Shown here piece by piece: positions 26,359 to 35,270 of a stretch of 64,000 bases of DNA. Source of the stretch: LMUY01 sp964247705. Lineage in GTDB: Bacteria > Pseudomonadota > Alphaproteobacteria > Acetobacterales > Acetobacteraceae. Position 1 is the stretch's first letter. Every line of letters begins with the position of its first letter. Below the pieces are notes generated by a model that was not told the DNA's origin, made no database searches, and was given only the letters and a program-made list of their open reading frames with translations. A program made the translations under genes and the position numbers. The stretch covers positions 13,105-77,104 of the forward strand of contig CAXTVQ010000011.1 of assembly GCA_964247705.1 (NCBI GenBank), given 5' to 3'.

Positions 26359-27458
26359 CAGACGCGCGCTATACGCATGAACAGGGCCGTTCCCGTGACG
26401 AAGCTACGATCGATCCGCCCGGCATTGTCGTTCAGAAACGCGTCACCGACGCGGCGTGGACCGTCGCCGAATGCCCAAACATAATCGTCCAGGATGATCC
26501 ATCCACCCGGGCGGACATGCGGTGTCCATAGTCGCACATCTGTCTCGACCTGACTTTGTTCGTGGTTGCCATCTATGTGCAACAGCCCAATACATCCTTC
26601 ATAGCTTGTCGAACCGAACACGTCCGTGGTCACCGTCAGCCCTGGTGAATACTGTGCCGCAGCCTGTGCAGACGTCCCTCGGATGTAATTCAGATCACCG
26701 CGGGAGAGTGGTGACAGGTTTATCTGGAAAATTGTGAACGCACTATCCGCGTCGACCCGAGCGCTTGCCTGATCGAGCACAGGTATTCCTTGATGAAGGC
26801 ATTCGTCGCGCCAAGGATCGATGCATAATACCGGCCCAGCGCCGTATCGGCGGGACAGCAAGAGCAGGAGTGCCGCGGAACGCCCCCACCAGGATCCGAT
26901 CTCTACGACGTCGCCTTTGGGAACGTCTCCCATCACGTCGATCATCGCGTCCGTTTTATCGAAGTTCGTCATGCCCGGGATACTATCCACAATACGGACC
27001 ACCCCGGCCCGCTCGATGGGCGGCATTGGTGCTGCCGTGCCGTCGACCCACCGTATCCGGGATGCCGTTTCCGCCTTGGCAAGGTCGCGGCAATAAGCGG
27101 CCTGCGCCTGAACCATTGGGCTGGAGTTGAGCAAGCGCAGACCCGGCGCGATTTTTGGCAGGATTTCCATCAATACGCCGCTAACGACTTCGTGCGGCGT
27201 GAAGATGGACGTTATGTCACGTGCCTCTATGAGCAGGCTGAGCGCGGTTGCGAACTCCGGCGCGTGGACATAGGGCAGCAAAACCCAGTCATCATAGTCC
27301 GCCGACGCGGGGTCAAACGGGAGTGACGACGCCCCGATCAGGCGCCGGCCATCCACGCAGGCTTGTTCACGGAATCGCTCGGCGCCAGGCAACCCAGCGG
27401 GGAAGACTAACGTGAGTTCTGTCGCCCGGGCACCATTCTCGGTCCTCATCAACGGCAT
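26358..27458 (-). CDS. Class I SAM-dependent methyltransferase (Methyltransf_24 type) with extra N-terminal domain
   Basis: This 366-residue protein has a C-terminal Rossmann methyltransferase of the cephalosporin-hydroxylase/MT24 type: SAM loop GDVVEIGSWWGRSAALLLLL starting near 183, VLCIDPW, LLHIDGNHEQSQVETDVRLW and GGWIILDDYVW. Residues 10-120 form a separate alpha/beta domain (TELTLVFPAGLPGAERFRE, LPYVHAPEF) resembling the front part of ATP-grasp-type proteins, whose role is unclear. It starts at ATG 27458, divergent from the DegT gene across a 76-nt gap with an 18-bp palindrome. It probably O-methylates a sugar or small metabolite. Confidence 0.82.
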   Translation of the reverse strand: MPLMRTENGARATELTLVFPAGLPGAERFREQACVDGRRLIGASSLPFDPASADYDDWVLLPYVHAPEFATALSLLIEARDITSIFTPHEVVSGVLMEILPKIAPGLRLLNSSPMVQAQAAYCRDLAKAETASRIRWVDGTAAPMPPIERAGVVRIVDSIPGMTNFDKTDAMIDVMGDVPKGDVVEIGSWWGRSAALLLLLSRRYGAGPVLCIDPWRDECLHQGIPVLDQASARVDADSAFTIFQINLSPLSRGDLNYIRGTSAQAAAQYSPGLTVTTDVFGSTSYEGCIGLLHIDGNHEQSQVETDVRLWTPHVRPGGWIILDDYVWAFGDGPRRVGDAFLNDNAGRIDRSFVTGTALFMRIARV

Positions 27459-27499
27459 CCGTTTTAGGTGGTCCGCGAACCATGCCTTAGTTTGGTTAG

Positions 27500-27517
27500 C
27501 AACCCGTTAACGGGTTG
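27500..27517. promoter_or_regulatory. 18-bp perfect palindrome, likely operator in divergent promoter
   Basis: CAACCCGTT (27500-27508) is directly followed by its exact reverse complement AACGGGTTG (27509-27517). It sits in the 76-nt gap between the divergent methyltransferase and aminotransferase genes, 18 nt before ATG 27535. A dyad with no spacer suits a dimeric repressor such as a LacI-, GntR- or TetR-type protein. No regulator gene is in this cluster. Confidence 0.55.
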
Positions 27518-27534
27518 GGGCTATCCGGACTGGA

Positions 27535-28599
27535 ATGATCCTCGCCTGCGACCCACCTGACCATTTCCGGCCTATCGGCAGTGTCTTGCCGTTTCCAGAA
27601 ACCGTCGCCGGCCTGCCGCTGGCCGAGAGTGTATGGGCAGCTTGGACCACACGATATCGCAATGTGAGCGCCTTCCGCAGCGCCCGCGGTGCGCTTGCCG
27701 CTCTTCTGCGGGCACGCGCTATCCGGCGGATTTGGCTGCCAGCTTATATTTGTCCGGTGATTGCTGACGCATCCGCATTCTGCGACCGGCAGTGGTATGA
27801 CGTTGATGCGCTGTTGACCGTGGACTTGGGCTCACTCCGGCACGTTGCGTCGGGCGATGCGGTTTTGTTGGTCGATTATTTTGGCCGTCCCATCGCACCT
27901 CACGTGAAGGCGTTCGCAAAGACGCGCCATGATGTGCTTTGGATTGAGGACCGGGCCCAAGCGTTGGACACAGGTGAACCGGGGTGGAGTGACGTTGTTC
28001 TTTATAGCCCTCGCAAGCTGGTGGGGGTCGGCGAGGGCGGTATTCTGGTCAGCGACGGCCCGCTACCGAAGCCGTCAGGAGTGCCTTTGCCCGAGCCATC
28101 AGCGGCGCAGCATCTGCGCCGCAAAGATAAGTTGGGCGGTCCAACCCAGGGCTGGTTCGACGCATTCCAAGCTCAGGAGGCAGCAATGGCCATCGACGAG
28201 CGGCCACTTGCACAAGAGACGGAAACAGCGCTGCGGCAAACGCCCATCCAACCACTTGCGGCCAGGCGACGATCAAATGCGGCTATTCTGACGACCGGGC
28301 TCGCTCATATCACGCTATGGCCAGCGCCGCCACAATATGCTCCGCTCGCCGTGCCGGTTCGCGTCGCGGAGCGGGACGGCGTGGCCGCCTACCTTGCAAC
28401 GCAGGGCATTTTTTGCGCCCGGCACTGGGCAAGCCTTCCCAGTGATCCCGTGCGTTTCTCCACCGCAAATCGGCTTGCAGCAGACATGCTGTCACTGCCC
28501 TGCGACGACAGCTACGGCGCGGCCGAGATGCAGCGGATCGTGGCCGTGATCCGCGCCGCCGGCGTACGTCCCGCGCCTGAGCCGCTTACACCTTATTAA
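27535..28599 (+). CDS. DegT/DnrJ/EryC1-type sugar aminotransferase-like protein
   Basis: This is a 354-residue PLP fold-type I protein of the sugar-aminotransferase family. The PLP-binding Asp is in LWIEDRAQALD (D139), and the Schiff-base Lys is in YSPRKLVGVGEGGILVSD (K161). It uses nucleotide-linked keto-sugars with glutamate in characterised members. It heads the plus-strand half of the sugar cluster and is divergent from the methyltransferase. Most DegT enzymes have 370-400 residues. Here the segment after the active-site Lys is short and unusual, so altered substrate use or lost activity is possible. Confidence 0.8.
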   Translation: MILACDPPDHFRPIGSVLPFPETVAGLPLAESVWAAWTTRYRNVSAFRSARGALAALLRARAIRRIWLPAYICPVIADASAFCDRQWYDVDALLTVDLGSLRHVASGDAVLLVDYFGRPIAPHVKAFAKTRHDVLWIEDRAQALDTGEPGWSDVVLYSPRKLVGVGEGGILVSDGPLPKPSGVPLPEPSAAQHLRRKDKLGGPTQGWFDAFQAQEAAMAIDERPLAQETETALRQTPIQPLAARRRSNAAILTTGLAHITLWPAPPQYAPLAVPVRVAERDGVAAYLATQGIFCARHWASLPSDPVRFSTANRLAADMLSLPCDDSYGAAEMQRIVAVIRAAGVRPAPEPLTPY

Positions 28600-28646
28600 C
28601 GGTTCGCGCACATGATCGGGTAGCCCATCAGGATGGAGGATCTGTC

Positions 28647-29471
28647 GTGTTGCAACCGCGGAGCGAAGTCCAGCTTGCCGAGTTGCCGCTGGTAAGCGAC
28701 ATGCACGAGTTCACGGCGACGATGGCCGACACCGGCATCGCGAAATTCCCGGCGATGCTCGGAGAGACAACGCTAGCAGAACTGCGCCGAGATACCGACG
28801 CCGTCTATGTCCGCCGTCGTGCGATCCAGGAACGCAATGGCGTTGGAAGCGGCATGGAGGGAGCGGCGCACCACGTGTTGGGTGATGGCACCAGTCTCGA
28901 CCGCTTGATTGCGGAGCTTCCTCTCTGGGATCACATCGCGCACTATTTCGATGGCAAGTTCATCTTACTGAACTTCGGCGCAACGCTGCATCTACCTGGC
29001 GGCAGCTCATACGCTCAAAAAGCACATCGCGACGTGCGGGTCTGGACGCAAGGCTTCCGACTGTCGCTCAACATGCTTGTCATGCTTGATGACTTCACGA
29101 TCGAGAACGGCGCCACTCTGTTTCTGCCGGGCTCGCAGAATGTCCCTTCCATGCCGTCGTCCACGGCTTTCAACGCATCGGCCAGACATGTAACGGGCAA
29201 GGCCGGTGACATCCTGCTGTTCGACAGCTCGGTCGTGCATGCGGCGGCTCCGAACAACAGCCCTGCCAAGCGACGCGCACTGACCTTGTGCTTCGGGCGG
29301 CCATTCGTGAAACCGCAGATGGATTGGCCACGCTTCCTACCATCCGGAAGCGAACGCCAACTCACGCCGAAAGCGCGGCAGTTGCTGGGCTATGACGCAC
29401 GTGTTGCAGCCAGCCTGGACGAGTATTACCAGCCACCAGAGCGTTGGACGTTCAAGCCGGATCAACGCTGA
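28647..29471 (+). CDS. Phytanoyl-CoA dioxygenase (PhyH) family Fe(II)/2-oxoglutarate oxygenase
   Basis: This 274-residue protein starts at GTG 28647, six bases after a GGATGGAGGA ribosome site. The iron-binding facial triad is visible: HRD (H127, D129) in QKAHRDVRVW, and the distal His in SSVVHAAAPN (H198). R210 in KRRALTLCF can bind 2-oxoglutarate. FLPGSQ and GDILLFDSS are family landmarks. It may hydroxylate or oxidise a sugar, lipid or amino-acid-derived intermediate of the cluster. Its stop overlaps the next methyltransferase start by 1 nt (TGATG). Confidence 0.88.
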   Translation: MLQPRSEVQLAELPLVSDMHEFTATMADTGIAKFPAMLGETTLAELRRDTDAVYVRRRAIQERNGVGSGMEGAAHHVLGDGTSLDRLIAELPLWDHIAHYFDGKFILLNFGATLHLPGGSSYAQKAHRDVRVWTQGFRLSLNMLVMLDDFTIENGATLFLPGSQNVPSMPSSTAFNASARHVTGKAGDILLFDSSVVHAAAPNNSPAKRRALTLCFGRPFVKPQMDWPRFLPSGSERQLTPKARQLLGYDARVAASLDEYYQPPERWTFKPDQR

Positions 29472-30220
29472 TGGCCGAACACGCGGAGCGTGTCCGGTTG
29501 GACGCGATGACTAGTTCTTACGGCGACTGCATAGCTCCGTTTGACATGCTGATGCGGACCTACATGATGCGTAGTTTCGAGCCGTTTTTCCGCACCGGCC
29601 CCTGTCTCCAAGTTGGGTGCGCCCATGGTGACCAGACGACCATGCTTGCGGACCGGTTTGAAGACGTCACAGTGCTGGAGCCTGCGGCCGAATTCCTGTC
29701 GTCGGCTCGGCTATCGGTCGGCGACAGGGCGGTGTTCATTTGCGATTTGGTTGAGACGTATCGGACCGACCGGCGTTTTGAGACTATTATATTCACCCAT
29801 GTCTTGGAGCACGTGGAAGATCCGGTCGCGGTGCTGACGGCGCTGGGCGCCTTACTGACGCCGACTGGCCGGCTTTATGTAGCGGTCCCAAATGGCGAGG
29901 CGCTCTCCCGCAGGATCGCCGTGAAAATGGGCGTGCTCACGCATCTCGAGGCACTCAGTATCGACGATTTGGCTGCCGGCCATCGGCGCGTCTACAGGTT
30001 GGATACATTGTATCGCGACTTGAGGGCAGCGGGACTCGATTGCGAGCATACCGGCGGTATTTTTCTCAAGCCACTAGCGAATTTTCAGATGAATGCATTG
30101 ATCGGCGGCGCTTTGCTGACTGACGCCTTTATGGAAGCATGTTTCCTGCTAGGCCGGGAGGACGCCGCTGCGTGCGCCAGCATCTATGCCGTGGCAGTGG
30201 CAGGCAAAGCTCGATGCTGA
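29471..30220 (+). CDS. Class I SAM-dependent methyltransferase (Methyltransf_11/23 type)
   Basis: This 249-residue protein starts at ATG 29471, which overlaps the PhyH stop. An in-frame ATG at 29444 lies inside PhyH and is less likely. The SAM-binding motif I is CLQVGCAHGDQTTML, with VTVLEPAAEFL (motif II), IIFTHVLEHVEDPVAVL (motif IV) and GRLYVAVPNGEALSRR. This resembles sugar and O-antigen-linked methyltransferases. The substrate is presumably the product of the neighbouring aminotransferase and oxygenase genes. That is inferred from context only. Confidence 0.87.
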   Translation: MAEHAERVRLDAMTSSYGDCIAPFDMLMRTYMMRSFEPFFRTGPCLQVGCAHGDQTTMLADRFEDVTVLEPAAEFLSSARLSVGDRAVFICDLVETYRTDRRFETIIFTHVLEHVEDPVAVLTALGALLTPTGRLYVAVPNGEALSRRIAVKMGVLTHLEALSIDDLAAGHRRVYRLDTLYRDLRAAGLDCEHTGGIFLKPLANFQMNALIGGALLTDAFMEACFLLGREDAAACASIYAVAVAGKARC

Positions 30221-30302
30221 ACCGGCTCGAGGCGTCAAAGCGCTAACGCTTGGTCAACCTTATCCACGCAGACTGCAGAAGCTTCGTGCTCGAGAGGTGA
30301 CC

Positions 30303-31463
30303 ATGCGCTTCCATTCATCGTCCCAGGCTAGTTCCATGATCCCGGTAGCGCGGCCGTTGCTGCCGGTCGCGGAAGCGCTGCTCCCGTATCTTCGACAGAT
30401 CGACGCCTCCCGCAACTACGCCAATTTCGGGCCGCTCGTCCGAACCCTCGAAGCTCGGCTTACACAGCATTACCGCGTCCCGCTCGGTTCGGTGGCGACC
30501 GTTACGAACGCCACCCTAGGGTTGACACTCGCCTTACAGGCGCAAGGGCCCAAGCGGGGATCCTACTGCCTCATGCCGGCATGGTCATTCGCTGCGTCCG
30601 CCCATGCTGCTGTATCGGCTGGCCTGCGGCCGTATTTCCTGGATGTCGAGCCGGATGCGGGCACGTTGTTGCCCGAGCAGGCTCTGGCCGCTCTGGCGGA
30701 GATCCCGCCGGGGCGTGTCGGTGCCGTAATGCCGGTAGCTCCGTTTGGGCACCCAATTGATATTGCGGCGTGGGACCGGTTTCACGAGCAGACGCGCATT
30801 CCCGTCGTCATTGATGCCGCCGCCGGATTCGACGCGCTGCGCCCGGGGCGGGTTCCGGCCGTGGTCAGCATGCATGCGACTAAGATCCTGGCGGCGGGTG
30901 AGGGCGGCTTCGTCATTGCTCGTGACAAGGCGTTGATCGTTGAAGTCGAGCGTCGTTCCAACTTCGGCTTCATGGGGGGGCGTGAGGCTCGGGTGGCCGC
31001 TACGAATGCCAAGATGGGCGAATACAATGCGGCCGTTGCGCTCGCCAGCTTGGACGCATGGCCGGAGACGAGAGTGCGGTTTGCTGGCATCGCGCAGACT
31101 TACGCCCGGCAAATCCGGCGTATCCCAGGCGTATCATTACAGCCGGGGCTCGGCATCAACTGGGTTACCGCCACGATCGTGGTCACCTTCAGTCCGCAGC
31201 ATCCGCCGACGGCCGATATCGTCAATGAACTTGCAGAGTTGGGGGTCGCCACGCGCCGCTGGTGGTGCCGCGGTTTGCATGAGGAACTAGCCTTCGCTGA
31301 GTGTCCACGCGGGCGACTGGAGGCAACGACTTCGCTCGCTGACCGCACGCTGGGGTTGCCGTGCTATCCCGATATGACCCGCGCCGATGTAGGCCGGGTC
31401 TGCACGGCGCTGGCCGATGTGCTGAACGTGCCGGTGACGTCGGAGCATTTAGTTGCCGCTTGA
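30303..31463 (+). CDS. DegT/DnrJ/EryC1/StrS sugar aminotransferase
   Basis: This 386-residue protein is counted from ATG 30303, which has a GAGAGG ribosome site. An ATG at 30186 in the same frame overlaps the methyltransferase gene and is rejected. Features are NFGPLVRTLEARL, TNATLGLTLAL (PLP-phosphate region), the PLP aspartate in VIDAAAGFDA (D171) and the Schiff-base Lys in MHATKILAAGEGGFVI (K194). It probably makes an amino sugar attached to a nucleotide. It is the better conserved of the two DegT proteins here. The acyltransferase-like gene overlaps its 3' end by 11 nt. Confidence 0.9.
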   Translation: MRFHSSSQASSMIPVARPLLPVAEALLPYLRQIDASRNYANFGPLVRTLEARLTQHYRVPLGSVATVTNATLGLTLALQAQGPKRGSYCLMPAWSFAASAHAAVSAGLRPYFLDVEPDAGTLLPEQALAALAEIPPGRVGAVMPVAPFGHPIDIAAWDRFHEQTRIPVVIDAAAGFDALRPGRVPAVVSMHATKILAAGEGGFVIARDKALIVEVERRSNFGFMGGREARVAATNAKMGEYNAAVALASLDAWPETRVRFAGIAQTYARQIRRIPGVSLQPGLGINWVTATIVVTFSPQHPPTADIVNELAELGVATRRWWCRGLHEELAFAECPRGRLEATTSLADRTLGLPCYPDMTRADVGRVCTALADVLNVPVTSEHLVAA

Positions 31464-32379
31464 TGCCCTGCCTGGTGCAAACTCGGGTTACGCATCATTC
31501 GACTACGCACGCACGCTGGCCCATGTCGGGGAGCCTTACCTCGTTTCAGCCTGGGGCACGCCGGTGTTGCTTCGTCGCATCCCCGGCGCACCTGGCGAGG
31601 TAGATGCGATGGGCCCGTATCCCGTCTGCCGTATCGCGGCTGATGCGGATATTCAGGCAGGGCTTGAGGCGCTCCGGTCAACTGGTGCAGTCAGCGTAGT
31701 GCTGGCAGCCGACCCACTTGCCGGTCCGGACCTGGTCACGCTTGCACAAGAGTTCCCGCTGTGCCGTCCGTTCAAGACGCATTATCTGGCGGATCGGGAT
31801 GCCGGCCCGATCATCCTGTCCAAGCACCACCGCGACCGCGTGCGCCGTGGCGAACGCCATACGACGGCGCTCGTAGTCCCTTTTGAGGAGCGCAAGTGGC
31901 AGGCGGTGTGGTGTGGCCTCTATGCGGAGTTGATTGCTCGACGCGGCCTAACGGGGTTGCACGCATTCCCCGCTGCCGCGTTTGAAGTGTTGGCCGCCTT
32001 GCCACGGGAGAACCTCGTGGCGTTTGCCGCCGAAACGCCAAACGGGGAGGTGAGGGGTATGCAGCTTTGGCTTCGGTGTGGCGAGCGGGCCTACAGTCAT
32101 TTGGCAGCAACCTCGCAGTCGGGATATAAATCAGGGTCTTCCTACGTTTTGTATGCTGCTGCAATCGAGCATTTCTCTGACTGCCGGGTGCTGGACTTTG
32201 GCGGCGGTGCTGGTGTCATGGACAATCCGGATGATGACTTGGCTACATTCAAGCGGGGTTTCTCGAACTCCCATGCCGTGGCGCACCTTTGTGGCGCGGT
32301 CCTCGACGGCGAAGCGTATGCTCGGCTGAAGTCGGGGAGCGACACTCCTTATTTCCCGGCCTACCGGCATCCGCGTTGA
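31453..32379 (+). CDS. GNAT/FemAB-like acyltransferase
   Basis: This 308-residue protein starts at TTG 31453 inside the 3' end of the DegT gene, with GGAG about 8 nt upstream. No ATG or GTG is available nearby in frame. It resembles the double-GNAT FemAB/Acetyltransf_6 proteins: LSKHHRDRVRRGERHTTALV, WCGLYAELIARRGLTG and GEVRGMQLWLRCGERAYSHL, with a C-terminal SSYVLYAAAIEHF. It may N-acylate an amino sugar made by the upstream aminotransferase, using acyl-CoA or an aminoacyl donor. It closes the sugar cluster. Confidence 0.72.
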   Translation: MPLDALPGANSGYASFDYARTLAHVGEPYLVSAWGTPVLLRRIPGAPGEVDAMGPYPVCRIAADADIQAGLEALRSTGAVSVVLAADPLAGPDLVTLAQEFPLCRPFKTHYLADRDAGPIILSKHHRDRVRRGERHTTALVVPFEERKWQAVWCGLYAELIARRGLTGLHAFPAAAFEVLAALPRENLVAFAAETPNGEVRGMQLWLRCGERAYSHLAATSQSGYKSGSSYVLYAAAIEHFSDCRVLDFGGGAGVMDNPDDDLATFKRGFSNSHAVAHLCGAVLDGEAYARLKSGSDTPYFPAYRHPR

Positions 32380-32412
32380 AGGCTTGATCTTTGATAGTCT
32401 CGTGAGATCCTG

Positions 32413-32436
32413 GCCGATCTTCGTCGAGAGATCGGC
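32413..32436. terminator. 8-bp inverted repeat after the sugar cluster
   Basis: GCCGATCT (32413-32420) and AGATCGGC (32429-32436) are perfect complements around an 8-nt loop. It lies in the 165-nt gap between the acyltransferase and the MFS gene. No U-rich tail follows, so it may be a weak terminator or an operator for the downstream operon. Confidence 0.35.
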
Positions 32437-32544
32437 GGGTACCTAGTTCATGCCATCTTCGTTGCGTTCGGACCAAACCGGGGTCAGACTGAGGCAAAGT
32501 CCGGCGTCGGTCGATCGGGCAGCGCCATCAGGGGAAACGGTCCG

Positions 32545-33936
32545 ATGCAGTCTAGCGGCACGACGACGAGGGCCGGTGCCCGGCTCGACCGGTTGCCGAT
32601 CGGCAGCTTCCATCGCCGGGTGCTCTGGTTGGTCGGCTTCGGCATGTTCCTGGACGCATGCGACATCTACCTTGCGGGTGGCGTGCTCGGATCGTTGGTC
32701 AAGTCCGGCTGGTCCGACCTGGCGGCCAATGCGCGGTTCATGTCGGCGACGTTCCTGGGCATGTTATGCGGTACTTTCGCCGCTGGATGGCTCGGCGACC
32801 GCTATGGCCGCCGCACGTCCTATCAAGTGAACCTGATGCTGTTCGGCCTGGCATCCATCGCTGCGGCCTTCGCGCCCGACATGACAGTGCTAACCGCTAT
32901 CCGCTTCGTCATGGGCATCGGCATGGGTGCGGAGATCGTGGTCGGCTATTCCAGTTTGGCGGAGTTCATGCCGCGGGCCAAGCGTGGGCGGTACGTGGCG
33001 CTGCTATCGATGGTGACGAACCTCGCGGTGCCCGTGACCGGTTTGGGCGGCGCGTGGCTGATCCCGCTGGTCGGGTGGCGGTGGCTGTTCGCCATCGTTG
33101 GCGCCGGCGCGCTGGTTGTCTGGGCGTTGCGCAAGAACATGCCGGAGTCGCCACGCTGGCTTGAGTCACGCGGCCGAACCGCGGAGGCAGAGGCGATGCT
33201 GGTCGCGATCGAAGCCGAGGCGGCGCGGTCCGGCCCCCTGCCGCCGGTGATGGACGCGGTGGAGGAGACGCCGGCACCTGGGCGGTATAGCGAGCTCCTG
33301 AGCGCCGGGCTGATCCGCAGCAGCGTGCTGGGCGTCATCATCGCTTGCGTCAGCGGTGTCAGCCTGTATGGCTTCCTCTCCTGGATCCCGACGTTCCTGG
33401 TCAAGCAGGGGCTGTCGATCGGTTCCTCCCTCTGGTTCTCCGGTATCATGGGCCTCGGCGCGCCGCTTGGGGCGTTGCTCGGCGCGTTCATCGCCGACCG
33501 GCTCGGGCGGGTCCGCAGCCTGTCGGGGCTTGCCTTGTGCGAGGCGGTGCTCGGGTTGGTCTACCCGATGGTCGGCAACGGCGTCGAATTGATTGCGGTC
33601 GGCTTCGGCGTGACGCTCTGTGCTTACGCCATTGTTGCGGTCGGCTTCGCGCTCTACATCCCGGAGATGTTCCCTACCCGGCTGCGGTTGCGCGGCGCCT
33701 CGGTCGTGTTGGGGATCAGCCGCCTCACCTCGAGCCAAGTCGGCTTCGTCATCGTGGTCATCTTCGGTGCGTTCGGGATCGGCGGCGTCGCCGGGTTCCT
33801 GTGCGGCAGCATGGTGTTGATGGCGCTCGCCCTGATCGTGCTGGGCCGGGAGACCAGCAACCGCTCGCTGGAGGCGATCGCGGCCGAAACCGAAGCTGCG
33901 GGGGCGCCGGCGGCGGCATTGCTGCTCAACGACTGA
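32545..33936 (+). CDS. MFS transporter (metabolite:H+ symporter type)
   Basis: This 463-residue protein has about 12 membrane helices. The loop 2-3 signature GWLGDRYGRR and the mid-protein PESPRWLESRGR are found in sugar-porter and aromatic-acid/niacin-type MFS symporters. The start VLWLVGFGMFLDACDIYLAG resembles the acidic-helix-1 type (D in FLDACD) used for organic acids. It is 12 nt upstream of the amidohydrolase, so it probably imports the compound that this operon degrades. Substrate is not identifiable by sequence reading. Confidence 0.9.
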   Translation: MQSSGTTTRAGARLDRLPIGSFHRRVLWLVGFGMFLDACDIYLAGGVLGSLVKSGWSDLAANARFMSATFLGMLCGTFAAGWLGDRYGRRTSYQVNLMLFGLASIAAAFAPDMTVLTAIRFVMGIGMGAEIVVGYSSLAEFMPRAKRGRYVALLSMVTNLAVPVTGLGGAWLIPLVGWRWLFAIVGAGALVVWALRKNMPESPRWLESRGRTAEAEAMLVAIEAEAARSGPLPPVMDAVEETPAPGRYSELLSAGLIRSSVLGVIIACVSGVSLYGFLSWIPTFLVKQGLSIGSSLWFSGIMGLGAPLGALLGAFIADRLGRVRSLSGLALCEAVLGLVYPMVGNGVELIAVGFGVTLCAYAIVAVGFALYIPEMFPTRLRLRGASVVLGISRLTSSQVGFVIVVIFGAFGIGGVAGFLCGSMVLMALALIVLGRETSNRSLEAIAAETEAAGAPAAALLLND

Positions 33937-33948
33937 TCGGGAGGCATC

Positions 33949-35070
33949 ATGGACGACATCACCCAGACGCTGGCGCAGGCCTCGCAGACGCACCGCCACG
34001 GCATCGTCGACTGCGACGTGCATCCGTTGCTCGCTGACGGCATCCGCAGCCTGTATCCCTACATGGCGGACGCGTGGCGCCAACGCTTTGTTCGAAAGCG
34101 TGCGCATCAGGCGGGTGGCGGCCTCACTTTACGCTATGCGCATCCCAACGGCACCGTGGTGCGCGACGATGCCAAGCCGGACGGCGGCGGGCCGGGCGGC
34201 AGCGACCCGCATTTCCTCATCAAGGACCACCTGGACGCGAACGACATCTCGGTCGCCGTGCTGAACAGCCTGCAGACCGGCGCGTTCTGCTCGGTCCATG
34301 CGTCGGCCGACGAGAGCATTGTGATAGCGCAGGCGGCCAACGATTACTACCTGGACCAATGGCTGCCGCTGGATCCTCGCCTGTTCTACGCGCCCGTCGT
34401 ATCTGCGCAGGACCCGCTCGCGGCAGCCGCCGAAATCCGCCGTATCGGCGGACACGCCCAGGTCTGCGCCATCGCCGTCCCGCCGATCGCGATCCTGTTC
34501 GGTAACCGCTACTGGTGGCCGGTGTTCGAAGCGGCAGCCGACATGGACCTGCCGATCCTGCTGCACGTCACCGGGTCCGAGGGCGTGTATAACGGGGCGC
34601 CGATGCCGGCCGGCGGTATGCCCGACACCTACATCGAGCGCTACGTAACGCTCGGGCAGGGGGCGGAGGCCAACCTCAACAGCATGATCATGAATGGGCT
34701 GTTCGAGCGCTTCCCCAAGCTGCGTATCCTGTTTGTGGAATACGGCTTCGTCTGGCCGATTCCCGTGATGCTGCGCATGGACCGGTTGTGGCGCGGGCTA
34801 CGGCACGAGGTTCCGTGGGTTAAGAAATCCCCGATCGACTACGTGAACGAGCATGTCTGGTTCACCACCCAGCCGATCGAGGAACCGCGGGACCCGCGCG
34901 ACCTGGAGCGCATCGTGCACATGGTGGGCGTGCAGAACCTGTGCTTCAGCACGGATTATCCGCACTGGGACAATGACATGCCGATGCAGTCGCTCCGTTC
35001 GCTGGCGCCGGACGACCGCGACCGCATCTTCCGCACCAACGGGCGTGACGTGCTGCGGCTTCCGGCCTGA
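33949..35070 (+). CDS. Amidohydrolase family 2 (metal-dependent hydrolase/decarboxylase)
   Basis: This 373-residue TIM-barrel enzyme is of the Amidohydro_2 type. The N-terminal metal site is VDCDVHP (D23, H25). LPILLHVTGSEG supplies a further His, and NLCFSTDYPHWD supplies the C-terminal Asp. Family members hydrolyse amides or lactones or decarboxylate aromatic acids (ACMSD-like). It overlaps the Rieske fragment by 1 nt (TGATG), and a MFS transporter precedes it. It looks like the first or central step of a catabolic operon. Substrate unknown. Confidence 0.9.
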   Translation: MDDITQTLAQASQTHRHGIVDCDVHPLLADGIRSLYPYMADAWRQRFVRKRAHQAGGGLTLRYAHPNGTVVRDDAKPDGGGPGGSDPHFLIKDHLDANDISVAVLNSLQTGAFCSVHASADESIVIAQAANDYYLDQWLPLDPRLFYAPVVSAQDPLAAAAEIRRIGGHAQVCAIAVPPIAILFGNRYWWPVFEAAADMDLPILLHVTGSEGVYNGAPMPAGGMPDTYIERYVTLGQGAEANLNSMIMNGLFERFPKLRILFVEYGFVWPIPVMLRMDRLWRGLRHEVPWVKKSPIDYVNEHVWFTTQPIEEPRDPRDLERIVHMVGVQNLCFSTDYPHWDNDMPMQSLRSLAPDDRDRIFRTNGRDVLRLPA

Positions 35071-35170
35071 TGGCGTCGCGGCCGAAGACGGAGGTGGGCG
35101 TCGGGCCGGAGGAGCGGTTCGCGGCCGGGCGGTTCGTCATGGTGGACATTCCCGGGCAGGACATCGGCGT
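35070..35170 (+). CDS. Rieske-type (2Fe-2S) protein, N-terminal fragment cut by assembly gap
   Basis: Only the first 33 codons are present before the N run. The pattern ERFAAGRFVMVDIPGQDIG matches the first beta-strands of Rieske ferredoxin-like domains, where a phrase such as IGV precedes the CxH cluster ligands. The ligands themselves would fall inside the gap. ATG 35070 overlaps the amidohydrolase stop. It could be a stand-alone ferredoxin or an oxygenase alpha subunit, and the fragment cannot decide. Confidence 0.55.
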
Positions 35171-35270
35171 NNNNNNNNNNNNNNNNNNNNNNNNNNNNNN
35201 NNNNNNNNNNNNNNNNNNNNNNNNNNNNNNNNNNNNNNNNNNNNNNNNNNNNNNNNNNNNNNNNNNNNNN
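35171..35270. other. Assembly gap (100 N)
   Basis: This run of exactly 100 N is the conventional placeholder for a gap of unknown length. It truncates the Rieske-like gene on its left and the PEP-mutase-family gene on its right. Any reading frame drawn across it is artificial. Confidence 0.98.
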
